From NCBI RefSeq assembly GCF_030124375.1, contig NZ_JASKLS010000009.1, positions 98,652 to 162,651 of the forward strand: DNA of 64,000 nucleotides. The letters are read 5' to 3'. The position numbers were made by a program, and so were the translations under genes. Position 1 is the stretch's first letter. The number at the start of each line of letters is the position of its first letter. The stretch comes from Sinorhizobium sp. 6-70. Its GTDB lineage: Bacteria > Pseudomonadota > Alphaproteobacteria > Rhizobiales > Rhizobiaceae. Below the pieces are notes generated by a model. It had not been told where the DNA came from, ran no database searches, and saw nothing but the letters and a program-made list of their open reading frames with translations. Below, piece after piece: positions 34,231 to 42,807 of the stretch.

Positions 34231-35355
34231 ATGATCACCGAACTGCTCAAACGTTTGCGAAAGCAGAGGATCGAAGAGGCAGGAATGACAGTGAAAGAGC
34301 TTTACCCGCCCGTTCCTGCAACGCTGCTGACCGGCTTTCTCGGATCGGGCAAGACCACTTTGCTGAACGACTTGCTGGTGAACCCGCGCATGAGGAACAC
34401 GGCCGTGATCGTCAACGAGTTCGGCACAATCCCTGTTGATCACGACCTTGTACAAGCCGGGTCCGAACGCTACTTCCGCACGACAACCGGATGCATCTGT
34501 TGCACGGCTACGAGCGATATCCGCGCCTCGCTGTTCGAGCTGCATGGGGCCTTTGACAGAGGCGAGTTCCCTGTTGTTTCGAGGGTCCTGATCGAGACCA
34601 CAGGCCTCGCCGATCCGGCTCCCATCATCAACAGTCTCGTTCCCGGTGGTGCACCCGCAATGGGATTGCGAGATCATGTCGTAGCGCGGCACTTCTATCT
34701 CTCCAACGTCATTACGACCTTTGATGTCATTGCAGGCCGAGAAGCGCTCGGTTCCTTCATCGAGGGCTGGAAGCAGCTCGCCTTTGCAGATCACATAATC
34801 CTGACCAAGACCGATATCGCAGAAGAGCGGTTGCCTTGGACGGACGAGTTGAGGAGGCTCAGCCCTACGGCGCGTTTTCATGACAAGCAGGCGCCTGATT
34901 TCCGTTTTGACGATCTCATCAGTACACAGGCTTATTCTATTCAGGACAAGGCCGAAGACGTGCAAGGCTGGCTTGCCATGGAAGGTTTAGTCCGGCATGA
35001 CGATCATCTGCATGATCCAAACCGCCATGGATCTGAGATCGAAGCGCTAAGCCTCGTACATGATCAACCGCTTGATCCTCGCGCCGTCATCACATTTTTG
35101 GAGTTGGTGACCAGCAATATAAGCTCCGGGCTTTTGCGGCTCAAAGGCATCTTCGCAACGACTGATGATCCGGAAAGGCCGGTCATCGCACACGCCGTGC
35201 AACACCGGCTCTATCCGCTTCATCGCCTCGATCGATGGCCCGGCGAAGACCGTCAGAGCCGCATCGTCCTCATCGGGCGGAACATGCCGCACGAAGAGAT
35301 ACGCAAACTGTTTGAGGTTCTTATACCCCGGAAACACGAGAGGGAGCAGTCATGA
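34231..35355 (+). CDS. COG0523 (CobW-family) GTPase, third of the locus
   Basis: The start is ATG 34231 (alternative 34285, with GAGG before it); a start at 34159 is rejected because a terminator occupies the region. The protein has GFLGSGKTT, NEFGTIPVDHDLV, GCICCTATSDIRA, ETTGLADPAPI and TKTD. The C-terminal half includes HDDHLHDPNRHGSEIEALSLVHDQPLD and resembles the zinc-starvation branch. It overlaps the next small gene as ATGA. Three COG0523 genes in one zinc locus suggest division of labour among zinc-dependent clients. Confidence 0.86.
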   Translation: MITELLKRLRKQRIEEAGMTVKELYPPVPATLLTGFLGSGKTTLLNDLLVNPRMRNTAVIVNEFGTIPVDHDLVQAGSERYFRTTTGCICCTATSDIRASLFELHGAFDRGEFPVVSRVLIETTGLADPAPIINSLVPGGAPAMGLRDHVVARHFYLSNVITTFDVIAGREALGSFIEGWKQLAFADHIILTKTDIAEERLPWTDELRRLSPTARFHDKQAPDFRFDDLISTQAYSIQDKAEDVQGWLAMEGLVRHDDHLHDPNRHGSEIEALSLVHDQPLDPRAVITFLELVTSNISSGLLRLKGIFATTDDPERPVIAHAVQHRLYPLHRLDRWPGEDRQSRIVLIGRNMPHEEIRKLFEVLIPRKHEREQS

Positions 35356-35624
35356 GGAGTGCTTTTGCGAACCCGTTCGCCCGCAACAACCCAAATGTCA
35401 TCGATAGCGCGCGGACGATCAAGCAGTGGGTGCGCGAAGTCCTGGACTTGACTGATGACGACGTCGTTTCGGTCAACGAGCTGGCCTGCTCGCTGCCTGA
35501 CTGCCCGCCGAAGGAAACCGTCATTCTTGTCATGCGTCCCGGAAAGGAGGCCCTGCAGGTTTCAATCCACAAATCCATTCTGGCGGTCGTTTACATCGAC
35601 GTCTCTGCAGCCCTTCAGAAATAG
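35352..35624 (+). CDS. Small conserved protein coupled to CobW GTPase
   Basis: This 90-residue protein overlaps the GTPase stop as ATGA. The middle holds VVSVNELACSLPDCPPKETV, a pattern seen in small proteins encoded next to COG0523 GTPases. Two conserved cysteines and several acidic residues could bind metal. It may be a client or adaptor of the GTPase. The function is unknown; only the coupling is clear. Confidence 0.62.
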   Translation: MRSAFANPFARNNPNVIDSARTIKQWVREVLDLTDDDVVSVNELACSLPDCPPKETVILVMRPGKEALQVSIHKSILAVVYIDVSAALQK

Positions 35625-35945
35625 CAAGATTCTAGAACACTGATCGGACTTAACTCCGGCGATCTGTTTGCCCCTTTGGTCATCGAGCGCAGATCGTCCA
35701 CATGGACCACGGGATGCCCCATAATTTCGGCGCGCGGCCGTTGCTGCGGAATGATGATCCGAAATCGCTCAAGTATTTGATCTGCGACCGTTATCAAAGA
35801 CTTTGCATTTGAACCTCCTCATTGCACCAAACTTCCACGCGGTTCAGCAGCTCCTCCGGCGTCTACCCTCCCGCCAGGCCACCACTGTGAACCGATTACG
35901 GTTCTCGTAGATTTGCAAAAATCTTGCAAACCAAGGGGGAAGTGT
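35625..35945. other. Intergenic, no supported gene
   Basis: About 320 bp between the zinc locus and the saccharopine-dehydrogenase pseudogene. A short minus-strand frame (35615-35797) has no ribosome site. It might be a 3' scrap of an Lrp-type regulator, but I cannot support that. No terminator was seen. Confidence 0.35.
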
Positions 35946-37031
35946 ATGAAGGACGTAGTCGTAATCGGGGCTGGAAAGTCGGTGGTGCGATCGCCCTGAT
36001 GCTTGCCGAAAACGGGCGATTACACCGTGACCGTAACGGATCGTGACGAGACGCAGTTGGCAAAGTTGGACAGGCATCCGGTGATATCGGGCGCGGTGAT
36101 CGAAATTGGCGAAAAGGAGGCGCTCGTCGATCTGCTCCGCGGCAAGTTTGCAGTCCTGTCAGCAGCACCGTTCAATCTCACAGGCCAGGTCGCCGCCGCA
36201 GCTCTCGAGGCCCCGGTCCATTACTTGGACCTCACGGAAGATGTCGCCAGGACCAAGAAGGTCGAGGAATTGTCGAAGGGGGCCAACGCAGCCTTCATTC
36301 CCCAGTGCGGCCTGGCGCCCGGCTTCATCTCGATCGTTGCCAACGATCTTTCCAGACGCTTCGACACGCTGGACAGCGTTCGTATGCGGGTCGGAGCTCT
36401 GCCACAGTACCCCTCAAACGCCTTGAACTATAACCTGACCTGGAGCACCGATGGGCTCATAAACGAGTACATCGAGCCATGCGAGGCAATTGTCGAAGGC
36501 AAGTTGATCACGGTTCCCGCGATGGAAGAACGTGAGGAATTCTCTCTCGATGGCGTCACCTATGAAGCGTTCACACGTCGAGCGGTCTCGGCACGCTTGC
36601 AAAAACGCTTGAAGGCCGCGTGCGCGCACGATGAATTATCGGACCATCCGGTATCCTGGCCATCAAGCCATCATCAAGGCGCTGTTGAATGACCTGAACC
36701 TCAAGAACCGCCGCGAGGTGCTGAAGGATCTGTTTGAAACCTGCCGTCCACCATCCAGGATGTCGTCGTGATCTTCGTCACCGTCTGCGGCTGGAACGAC
36801 GGTCGCTATCTGCAGGAGACCTATGCCAACAAGGTCTATGCGGGAGTCGTCGCGGGCAAGAAAATGAGTGCCATCCAGATCACGACAGCAGCGGGCATCA
36901 CCACGGTTCTCGATCTGCTCGCCTCAGGAAAGCTCCCCCAAACGGGCTTCGTTCGGCAGGAAGAGGTCGCCCTCGCCGCTTTCCTCGACAACCGTTTGGC
37001 CGGGTCTATGACCCGGAGGCGCTTCGGCTGA
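35946..37031 (+). pseudogene. Saccharopine dehydrogenase-like gene, several frameshifts
   Basis: From ATG 35946 the product begins MKDVVVIGAGK, then shifts frame within about 30 bp. The long middle part (VTVTDRDETQLAKLDRHPV..., FIPQCGLAPGFISIVANDLS) is in a second frame up to about 36570. Later pieces occur in further frames: FEAFTR/TMNYRTIRYPGHQAIIKALLNDLNLK, IFVTVCGWNDGRYLQET and TTAAGITTVLDLLASGKLPQTGFVRQEE. Together they cover a full-length saccharopine dehydrogenase-family protein of lysine catabolism. At least three shifts (near 35975, 36580 and 36745) mark it as decayed. Confidence 0.82.
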
Positions 37032-37207
37032 AGCAGGCCTTTTGGAGCACAACTGGCATTCACGCCCGATGCTTGTGTATCGGGAGTGATCTCCCTGCTG
37101 GATTTCACGCGACAGCCCGCCCCCGATCCTATGATAGACATACGCGCCTGTGCTGCATGGCTGGATAAACTTGAGTAGTTTTGGCTAGGCATTCGGGAAC
37201 ACGCTAA

Positions 37208-37567
37208 CTAGAACTGCGCCCGGCCAGGTCGCATAGAAATGTCCTCCCCAGATTCGCCTGTATCGTACTCGAGAACGATACGGACTGGCTGTCCTGTACC
37301 GTCCGCAGCGACCCCGCGTCGAATGACCTTGCTCCGAGCGGCAGCGTCCAAGATCTCTGCCTCGGACATGCCCAATGCAGCGATCAAATCCAGAAGGGTC
37401 CGCTGGCTTGAATAGCCGAAGCCGGTTTCCTCCCGCAGGTGGTTTTCAAGTCGTAAGCGTTTTTGGCGGCGCTCCCATAGAAAGTGGCCATAGACCGTCA
37501 CCGCACACAGCCCCGTGAGGATTGCGGCGATGTTCCCGAAAACACCGAGAAGAGCGGCATAGTCCAT
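37208..37567 (-). CDS. Small single-pass membrane protein
   Basis: This 119-residue protein has one membrane segment near the N-terminus (LLGVFGNIAAILTGLCAVTVYGHFLW), followed by a basic stretch (ERRQKRLRLENHLRE) and a soluble tail. The helical segment SQRTLLDLIAALGMSEAEILDAAARSKVIRRG resembles a small helical DNA-binding or regulatory domain. Family unknown. Upstream are GTTGCA repeats that may regulate it. Confidence 0.55.
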   Translation of the reverse strand: MDYAALLGVFGNIAAILTGLCAVTVYGHFLWERRQKRLRLENHLREETGFGYSSQRTLLDLIAALGMSEAEILDAAARSKVIRRGVAADGTGQPVRIVLEYDTGESGEDISMRPGRAQF

Positions 37568-37850
37568 TGCTGATTACCTTTGAAAATTCGCAACGATCGG
37601 ACCGGCGCGTCGTTGCATAAACGATCGTCTGTGCAACCGTTGCATAAAAGCGAAAAAACAGAATGCAATCAGACGTCTTAAAGACCCAGCTACGGAGCGT
37701 GTTTTACCGGGTCGAGGGTTCAGATCCCTTCAAGGCGAGGGACTGGAGTCGCTACTAAATTTGAAGTTTCAGGACCCAGAAAGATTGATAGGTTACCGGG
37801 TACTTGTCTGAGGGCCGACGAAAGCGGCGCATTTACACGGACCAAACAGG

Positions 37851-38660
37851 ATGCGCTTCGCGTTGGAGGCAACTTTGCTGAGCGAAATCGAGGTTACGTA
37901 TTTTCGCAGTCGCATTGATGACGTCCTGCGGGAGGGGCGGACGACCGCATGGCAGCGCCAGTTTCTCATGGACATGCGCCAGAGGATTGAGCGTTACGGG
38001 ACGCGTACGCGACTGAGCGAGAAGCAGATGACGACGCTCAGGAAGCTGACAAGGCTTCCGGGCGATGCCGATCTCTCGTTCATCAAACCCATGACCGCGA
38101 AGCGAGGATCGCAAACTTATTTGCGGCACCACTGGCAAAGAACCGGTCGCCGTTCGAGTTACAGAGAAATCAAGTTTTTCACGTTGTTGCTGATGATGAT
38201 TGTACTCTTTGGGGGTCAGGCGGTAACGGACTGGCTGCCGAAGTCCGGTTCCGGTTCCTTTCAAAAGGTAGCACCATCTGCCGGGCTCCAAACCCAATCA
38301 TTCACGGTTACCGACGGCGACACGATTCGAATGGGTGACGGTACGCGCGTGCGACTTGTCGGCTTCAATACGCCGGAAAAGTTCGAGCCTGAGTGTTCGC
38401 GTGAAGCGGCGCTTGGAAACCAGGCGAGCGAGCGCCTGAGACAGCTCGTTGCGTCCGGCACGCCGACAGTGACCAGGGTTGCCTGCTCCTGCAAACCCGG
38501 TACGGAAGGCACGGAAAAATGCAATCACGGTCGGAGTTGCGGAACGCTTACGATCGACGGTCGTGATGTCGGCGACATCCTGATCTCCGAAGGGCTGGCG
38601 GTCCCGTTTGTGTGCGGCGACACCAGTTGCCCACCGACGCCACGCCCGTGGTGCGGATAG
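37851..38660 (+). CDS. Membrane-anchored staphylococcal-nuclease-like protein
   Basis: This 269-residue protein has a helical N-terminal region (1-105) and one membrane helix (FFTLLLMMIVLFGGQAV). A C-terminal SNase (TNase) domain follows. The family motifs are VTDGDTIRMGDGTRVRLVGFNTPEKFEP (Asp, Arg and Glu of the active site) and ASERLRQLVASG. The Cys-rich tail (CSCKPGTEGTEKCNHGRSCG) is unusual. The domain is shortened relative to secreted nucleases, so catalysis is uncertain. It is convergent with the adjacent operon and may or may not belong to it. Confidence 0.75.
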   Translation: MRFALEATLLSEIEVTYFRSRIDDVLREGRTTAWQRQFLMDMRQRIERYGTRTRLSEKQMTTLRKLTRLPGDADLSFIKPMTAKRGSQTYLRHHWQRTGRRSSYREIKFFTLLLMMIVLFGGQAVTDWLPKSGSGSFQKVAPSAGLQTQSFTVTDGDTIRMGDGTRVRLVGFNTPEKFEPECSREAALGNQASERLRQLVASGTPTVTRVACSCKPGTEGTEKCNHGRSCGTLTIDGRDVGDILISEGLAVPFVCGDTSCPPTPRPWCG

Positions 38661-38741
38661 CGCACCCACGTGCTCCAAAGCAACCAGCGCGGGATCTTCC
38701 AGTACGAAAACTTAGACCAGGCGATATTTCACAGAGCAACG

Positions 38742-39404
38742 CTAATTCGCGGTTCGCGAAACGTAGCTCCCATTGACCCAGCCCTGCCGGCCAGACCCAT
38801 CGCGCACATGCAGCCAACCATTCTCTTGTTCGAGAATGACGAGTGTAATGCCGGTCGCCAGGACGTCGACCAGAAGGTAGTTTGCAGCAGGGCCTTCACG
38901 CATGTTCAGGTTCGTGGTCGTAACGCCCGTACCAAGGCCCGTCGGACTGGGATCATTGCTCGGAGACGTTTGCGCCTCCACATCGAAGATCTTCGGGTCT
39001 GATTGTATCTCCCTCATCTGCAACGATGGCACAGGGATATCTGGACCGGGTTGTTCGACGTGGTCGGCCGACGAAGCTGGAGGTGTAGCGAGCGCGATCT
39101 GAGCAGCAGCGTCGAATGACGCCTTGAACTCACTGTTTATGTCTTTGAATTGCCGTTCGACCAGCCCACTGGAGGTGGTTTGACTTGCCTTTCCTCTTTC
39201 AACATTGCCACCATTTGTCTCTGGCGTTCCAGATGAAGTCGATGTTTGGCTTGCCATTCTGTTCGGCGGTCGGGTTGGTTCGCGACGGCTGACCTCGATG
39301 GAAGATGAGGCAGTGCGCTCAGGCTTTGCCGACATATTCGCAAGCACGGTTGCCGAGACCGTCATCCCCACAATGATCCAGAAATTTTGGTAGGAGGCCG
39401 ACAT
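38742..39404 (-). CDS. SH3b-domain protein, last gene of the Hxs/TerY-P operon
   Basis: This 220-residue protein starts 3 bp after the kinase stop. An N-terminal membrane helix (NFWIIVGMTVSATVLANMSA) is followed by a long, Ser/Thr/Pro-rich linker. The C-terminal 60 residues form a bacterial SH3 domain: TTTNLNMREGPAANYLLVDVL and ENGWLHVRDGSGRQGWVNGSYV. Such domains bind peptidoglycan or other proteins in the periplasm. It may anchor the operon's products at the envelope. Confidence 0.75.
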   Translation of the reverse strand: MSASYQNFWIIVGMTVSATVLANMSAKPERTASSSIEVSRREPTRPPNRMASQTSTSSGTPETNGGNVERGKASQTTSSGLVERQFKDINSEFKASFDAAAQIALATPPASSADHVEQPGPDIPVPSLQMREIQSDPKIFDVEAQTSPSNDPSPTGLGTGVTTTNLNMREGPAANYLLVDVLATGITLVILEQENGWLHVRDGSGRQGWVNGSYVSRTAN

Positions 39405-39407
39405 CGA

Positions 39408-41324
39408 TCAGATTGTACCCATGTCAACCTTGAGCTGCTTTAGCCGTTGGTAGGCTTCGATCAGCGCTTGAGGCGGTGACTTTACGAGCGTGCGCGCATC
39501 ATCTGCCAAACGGCGAAGCTCCTCAGGGGCTCGATGGAGTTCCCTTTCAAGCTCGGTGCGTTTTTTTTCGATTTCGGTTTTGATTTGTTGAATCGCCTGC
39601 GGATCCGTCGGAATAGCATTGTTGAAAACGAACTTGCGCTCGATCGAGCGCGCCCACCCCATGATGTCCGTAGCGAGCGACGGTCCGAAGCCGGGGACAT
39701 TGGTGACAGGGCGCTGCATGACGTCCCAGGCATCTTCGAAGCCAAAGGATGCCAGCGTCGCCTTCCGGCCGGCGCCTATTCGGGGGATCTTCGCTCGCTC
39801 GATCAGATGCGATTCCATGTGTTTCTGCATCTGAAGTTGACGCTTCCTTTGCTCAAGCGCCTTCAGTTTTGCTTGCTCCTGCGCAGGCAGCTCCGAGTGA
39901 GCTGTTGCGACGCTGAAATAGTGGTTTCTTCTTTCCTCGAACTTCCCGGGTCCGGCATGAGCCATCCACATCTTCCGCTCTGAGTCCCAAGCGGACTGGG
40001 CGCTGGCGTGGTCGGCGGCAAATGTTCGCGTTAAATCCAGAGATCGAAGGGTCATGAAGCCAGCGCCGGCGATAAGCGCAGCCCCCCAAAAGCCCTGAAC
40101 GGAGGTCATCAGGTAGAAACCGATAATCATCGCAACAATGCCCGCTACAGCGGTGACCGTCCTTTCGGAGCGGGCTTGCTGACCGGCCTCGGACACGGTC
40201 AGATTCAAGAGTGGCTCTACAATCGCCTCCGGCTCTGGAGGCTTCCCAGGTGCCGGTATGCCACGGATCGCCGTTAGGAGCTGGCCGATATCCATAATCG
40301 CGGCAGTGGGCGAGTACTGCGCGACGAACAACGAACGCCCCATCGACCGTTCGATCGAGCACCAGGGGCAGGAAGGGAGGCTACCTGGGTACGAATGGGC
40401 CCTGTCGGCGGCGCATGTCTTAAGGCCAGCCTCGACCGACGTGAGCAGGGTCACCCATTCCGACGCGAGCGGGCGGCCATTTGGTTGTTTAGCGGGCAAT
40501 CGGAAGGCCGCTTCGAATGCCCGGCCCAAGTCCTTTCCAAAATCGTCAAGTGCGGGCACAAAGGGCGGCGGTTCCATCAGTGTTTCCGCGCGGCGCTCGC
40601 TATAGGCGAAACGACCTTCTCCAATCGCCTTCCGAATATCCATATCCCCCTTGCCGCGATATCGACCGGCGAAAGGGTGCCGTCCGAGAAACAGCAACTG
40701 GAAGAGCAGGACCGCCAGCCCGAAGTTGTCATGGTTGGGCATGCGATCCGTTTTGTCGAGCAGAGCGCCCTGAAGCTCTGGCGGAGTGTATTCCGGAACA
40801 CCGACCAAACATCGGTAGAGTTTTGATTGCGAACGGAATTGAAACGAGTCGCTGTCGATGAGCGTGACCAGCGCCTTCTCAGACACGAGGACGCCGGAAT
40901 GGTTGATATCACCGATCACACATCCGGTCGCGTGCACACTTGCGATCGCTCGCGCCAGGTTAATGGCGGCTCTGACGAGAAAGTTCGCGTCGGCGGTGGG
41001 AAACTCGGTCTTGCGACTGGCCGGCCCATAGAGATCGTGAACGCTCTTGAACCCGTTCACCTTCTTCATTGTGAAGCCCAGGAAATCACCGCGCTGCGAT
41101 TTCAGGATGTCGACCGGAAATGCGACGAACGACGTGTTCATATGCAGATGGGCCGAAACCATCGCCTCGACCTTTTCTCGCCGGTCGCCGGCCTTCCCGC
41201 GAAGATAAATCTTCGCGACGAGGTCGGGAGCTTCGACGATGTGGTGGACAGCACCCTCTCCACCTTTCGCGAGGAGGCCGCCCAGCGTCAACCGCCGACC
41301 ATCGGATGAGACGACGACTGTCAT
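39408..41324 (-). CDS. Protein kinase-like protein with membrane helices and HhH domain (TerY-P triad)
   Basis: The ATG at 41324 overlaps the phosphatase stop as ATGA, giving 638 residues. The kinase-like domain spans about 10-310: glycine-rich loop AKGGEGAVH, Lys in VAKIYLR and loop VIGDINHSGVLV (Asp139). It ends with IDSDSFQF in place of DFG. The expected Asn of the catalytic loop is replaced by Gly, as in some TerY-P-type kinases. Two membrane helices lie near 385-425, then a coiled coil and a helix-hairpin-helix segment (VTNVPGFGPSLATDIMGWA). It is the kinase member of a VWA-PP2C-kinase triad. Confidence 0.8.
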   Translation of the reverse strand: MTVVVSSDGRRLTLGGLLAKGGEGAVHHIVEAPDLVAKIYLRGKAGDRREKVEAMVSAHLHMNTSFVAFPVDILKSQRGDFLGFTMKKVNGFKSVHDLYGPASRKTEFPTADANFLVRAAINLARAIASVHATGCVIGDINHSGVLVSEKALVTLIDSDSFQFRSQSKLYRCLVGVPEYTPPELQGALLDKTDRMPNHDNFGLAVLLFQLLFLGRHPFAGRYRGKGDMDIRKAIGEGRFAYSERRAETLMEPPPFVPALDDFGKDLGRAFEAAFRLPAKQPNGRPLASEWVTLLTSVEAGLKTCAADRAHSYPGSLPSCPWCSIERSMGRSLFVAQYSPTAAIMDIGQLLTAIRGIPAPGKPPEPEAIVEPLLNLTVSEAGQQARSERTVTAVAGIVAMIIGFYLMTSVQGFWGAALIAGAGFMTLRSLDLTRTFAADHASAQSAWDSERKMWMAHAGPGKFEERRNHYFSVATAHSELPAQEQAKLKALEQRKRQLQMQKHMESHLIERAKIPRIGAGRKATLASFGFEDAWDVMQRPVTNVPGFGPSLATDIMGWARSIERKFVFNNAIPTDPQAIQQIKTEIEKKRTELERELHRAPEELRRLADDARTLVKSPPQALIEAYQRLKQLKVDMGTI

Positions 41325-42091
41325 GTCCTGACGCCAAGGATGAGCGATTTGTCGTCGTCGGTGCGCTCGCACACGCTCGGACTATCGAGATAGTCTTTCA
41401 ATGCGGCGGAGAGATCCTTGTCCGGGCCCTCGACGAGTGAACCTTTCAGGGGCGCCAGCATCCGATTAAAAAACGGCGCATGCGCCGATCTGGTAGCTTG
41501 TTCAAGCACAAGGCGTTCGATGCCGTCTGAAAACAGCGCGAACTCGTCAATGGCCTCGTCTATCCGGAGGTAGCTGAGCTTCGGTTGTGGATCGTCGGTC
41601 ACAAATGCTGTCGTCGATGCGTATTCACCATGATAGGGCCAAGAAGGCACCTCCCATTCGTCCGATCCCAGCTTCTTCCACACCGCCGCGCCATCGCCGA
41701 CATGGATCACGATCGACGTTTGTGGACCTGCGAGTACAGCGACCAAGGTCGACGCGAAGTCCCGAGGCCGCAGCGCCATGGAGTTCGCCCTGGCGTTTAC
41801 GGCCTCGCGGATCTCATCGAGCCAGTTCCAAACGTCTTCTTCGACCAGTTCTTCAAGAGGCTTCGCAGCCAGAAAGTCTCGGCACGCCCGAAAAAACGAA
41901 AGACATACGAGTTTGGATCCGGCTTCTGCGTGTGACGCACTGCCGGCCCCGTCCGAAACGACGGCGGTCATAATCGGACCTTCTGGCCGAATAAAAAGCT
42001 TTGCGCCCGCGAAGTCCTGGCACGCGGTGTCGGTCCTCACATGCGAAGTGCCAATGGACCGCGCGCCTGCCCATCGCCAGCTTTTGGTCAT
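41321..42091 (-). CDS. PP2C-family protein phosphatase (TerY-P triad)
   Basis: Start ATG 42091 overlaps the VWA stop as ATGA (256 residues). The longer open frame to 42349 runs into the VWA gene. Metal-binding motifs are VVSDGAGSASHAEAGS (Asp near 47), HVGDGAAVWKKL and LFSDGIERLVLE, with a final DDDKSLILGV. This is the metal-dependent phosphatase fold. It is expected to reverse the kinase of the same operon. The triad is known from tellurite-resistance-linked stress systems. Confidence 0.86.
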   Translation of the reverse strand: MTKSWRWAGARSIGTSHVRTDTACQDFAGAKLFIRPEGPIMTAVVSDGAGSASHAEAGSKLVCLSFFRACRDFLAAKPLEELVEEDVWNWLDEIREAVNARANSMALRPRDFASTLVAVLAGPQTSIVIHVGDGAAVWKKLGSDEWEVPSWPYHGEYASTTAFVTDDPQPKLSYLRIDEAIDEFALFSDGIERLVLEQATRSAHAPFFNRMLAPLKGSLVEGPDKDLSAALKDYLDSPSVCERTDDDKSLILGVRT

Positions 42092-42768
42092 GCAATCGAT
42101 GCCCATCCGTCCGGAGTAGCCGGATTGGCGAGCGGAACCGCATCTCCCGGATTCGAATGGGATACCGAGCCAAGAGAGCTTGAAAGCCAGGAAAACAGAT
42201 CGCGAAAGCGCAGTTCCTTCAGCGCCAACGGCTGCCGAACCGAGATCTGCGACAGGATTTCCATGTTGGCGCCTTGCACACCGACGGCAAAGAACGAAAA
42301 TGCCTTCTCGGCTTCGCCCGCCTTCACTGCTGTGGCAGCGGCGTGCCATGCATCCGTTGGCGCGCCATCCGTGATGAGGAAGACCCAGGGCCGATAATAC
42401 GAAATCCCGTTCTGCTTGTAGGAGTCCTTTCTCTGCCGGAGCATCTCAAGCCCGGTTTCGATCGCGCGGCCCATCGGAGTGTCGCCTTGCGACGAAAGCT
42501 CAGACGGGTTCCAGTGATGAACGCCTTGGAAGTCGTTGGCCACCGAGACCGGCCCGAATGTTACAATGCCAACTTCAACCCTCTTGGCAGCCAGGGAGTC
42601 CGCGTAGAGCTCGTCCCTGAATTGGACGAGTCCTTCATTCAACTCCTTCAGTGGTGCTCCTCGCATCGAACCTGAGACGTCAAGGAGCAAAAGGCAGGGG
42701 CACCGCGGTTCCGGATTATCAACGAACTCGGCACCTTCGAAGGGTTGCTGCTCAAATGGATTGGCCAT
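42088..42768 (-). CDS. VWA-domain protein, TerY-like
   Basis: The 226-residue protein from ATG 42768 has a complete MIDAS motif: LLLLDVSGSMRGAPLKELNEG (D30, S32, S34). GDTPMGRAIETGLEML follows, and later FLITDGAPTDAWHAAA supplies the conserved Asp. TerY-like VWA proteins are paired with PP2C phosphatases and kinases in the TerY-P triad. The gene follows hxsA by 39 bp, linking the triad to the His-Xaa-Ser system. It is likely cytosolic. Confidence 0.85.
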   Translation of the reverse strand: MANPFEQQPFEGAEFVDNPEPRCPCLLLLDVSGSMRGAPLKELNEGLVQFRDELYADSLAAKRVEVGIVTFGPVSVANDFQGVHHWNPSELSSQGDTPMGRAIETGLEMLRQRKDSYKQNGISYYRPWVFLITDGAPTDAWHAAATAVKAGEAEKAFSFFAVGVQGANMEILSQISVRQPLALKELRFRDLFSWLSSSLGSVSHSNPGDAVPLANPATPDGWASIA

Positions 42769-42807
42769 GGTCTGTTCTTTCAAAAGTCGTTGGAATTGGT
42801 GGATCAA

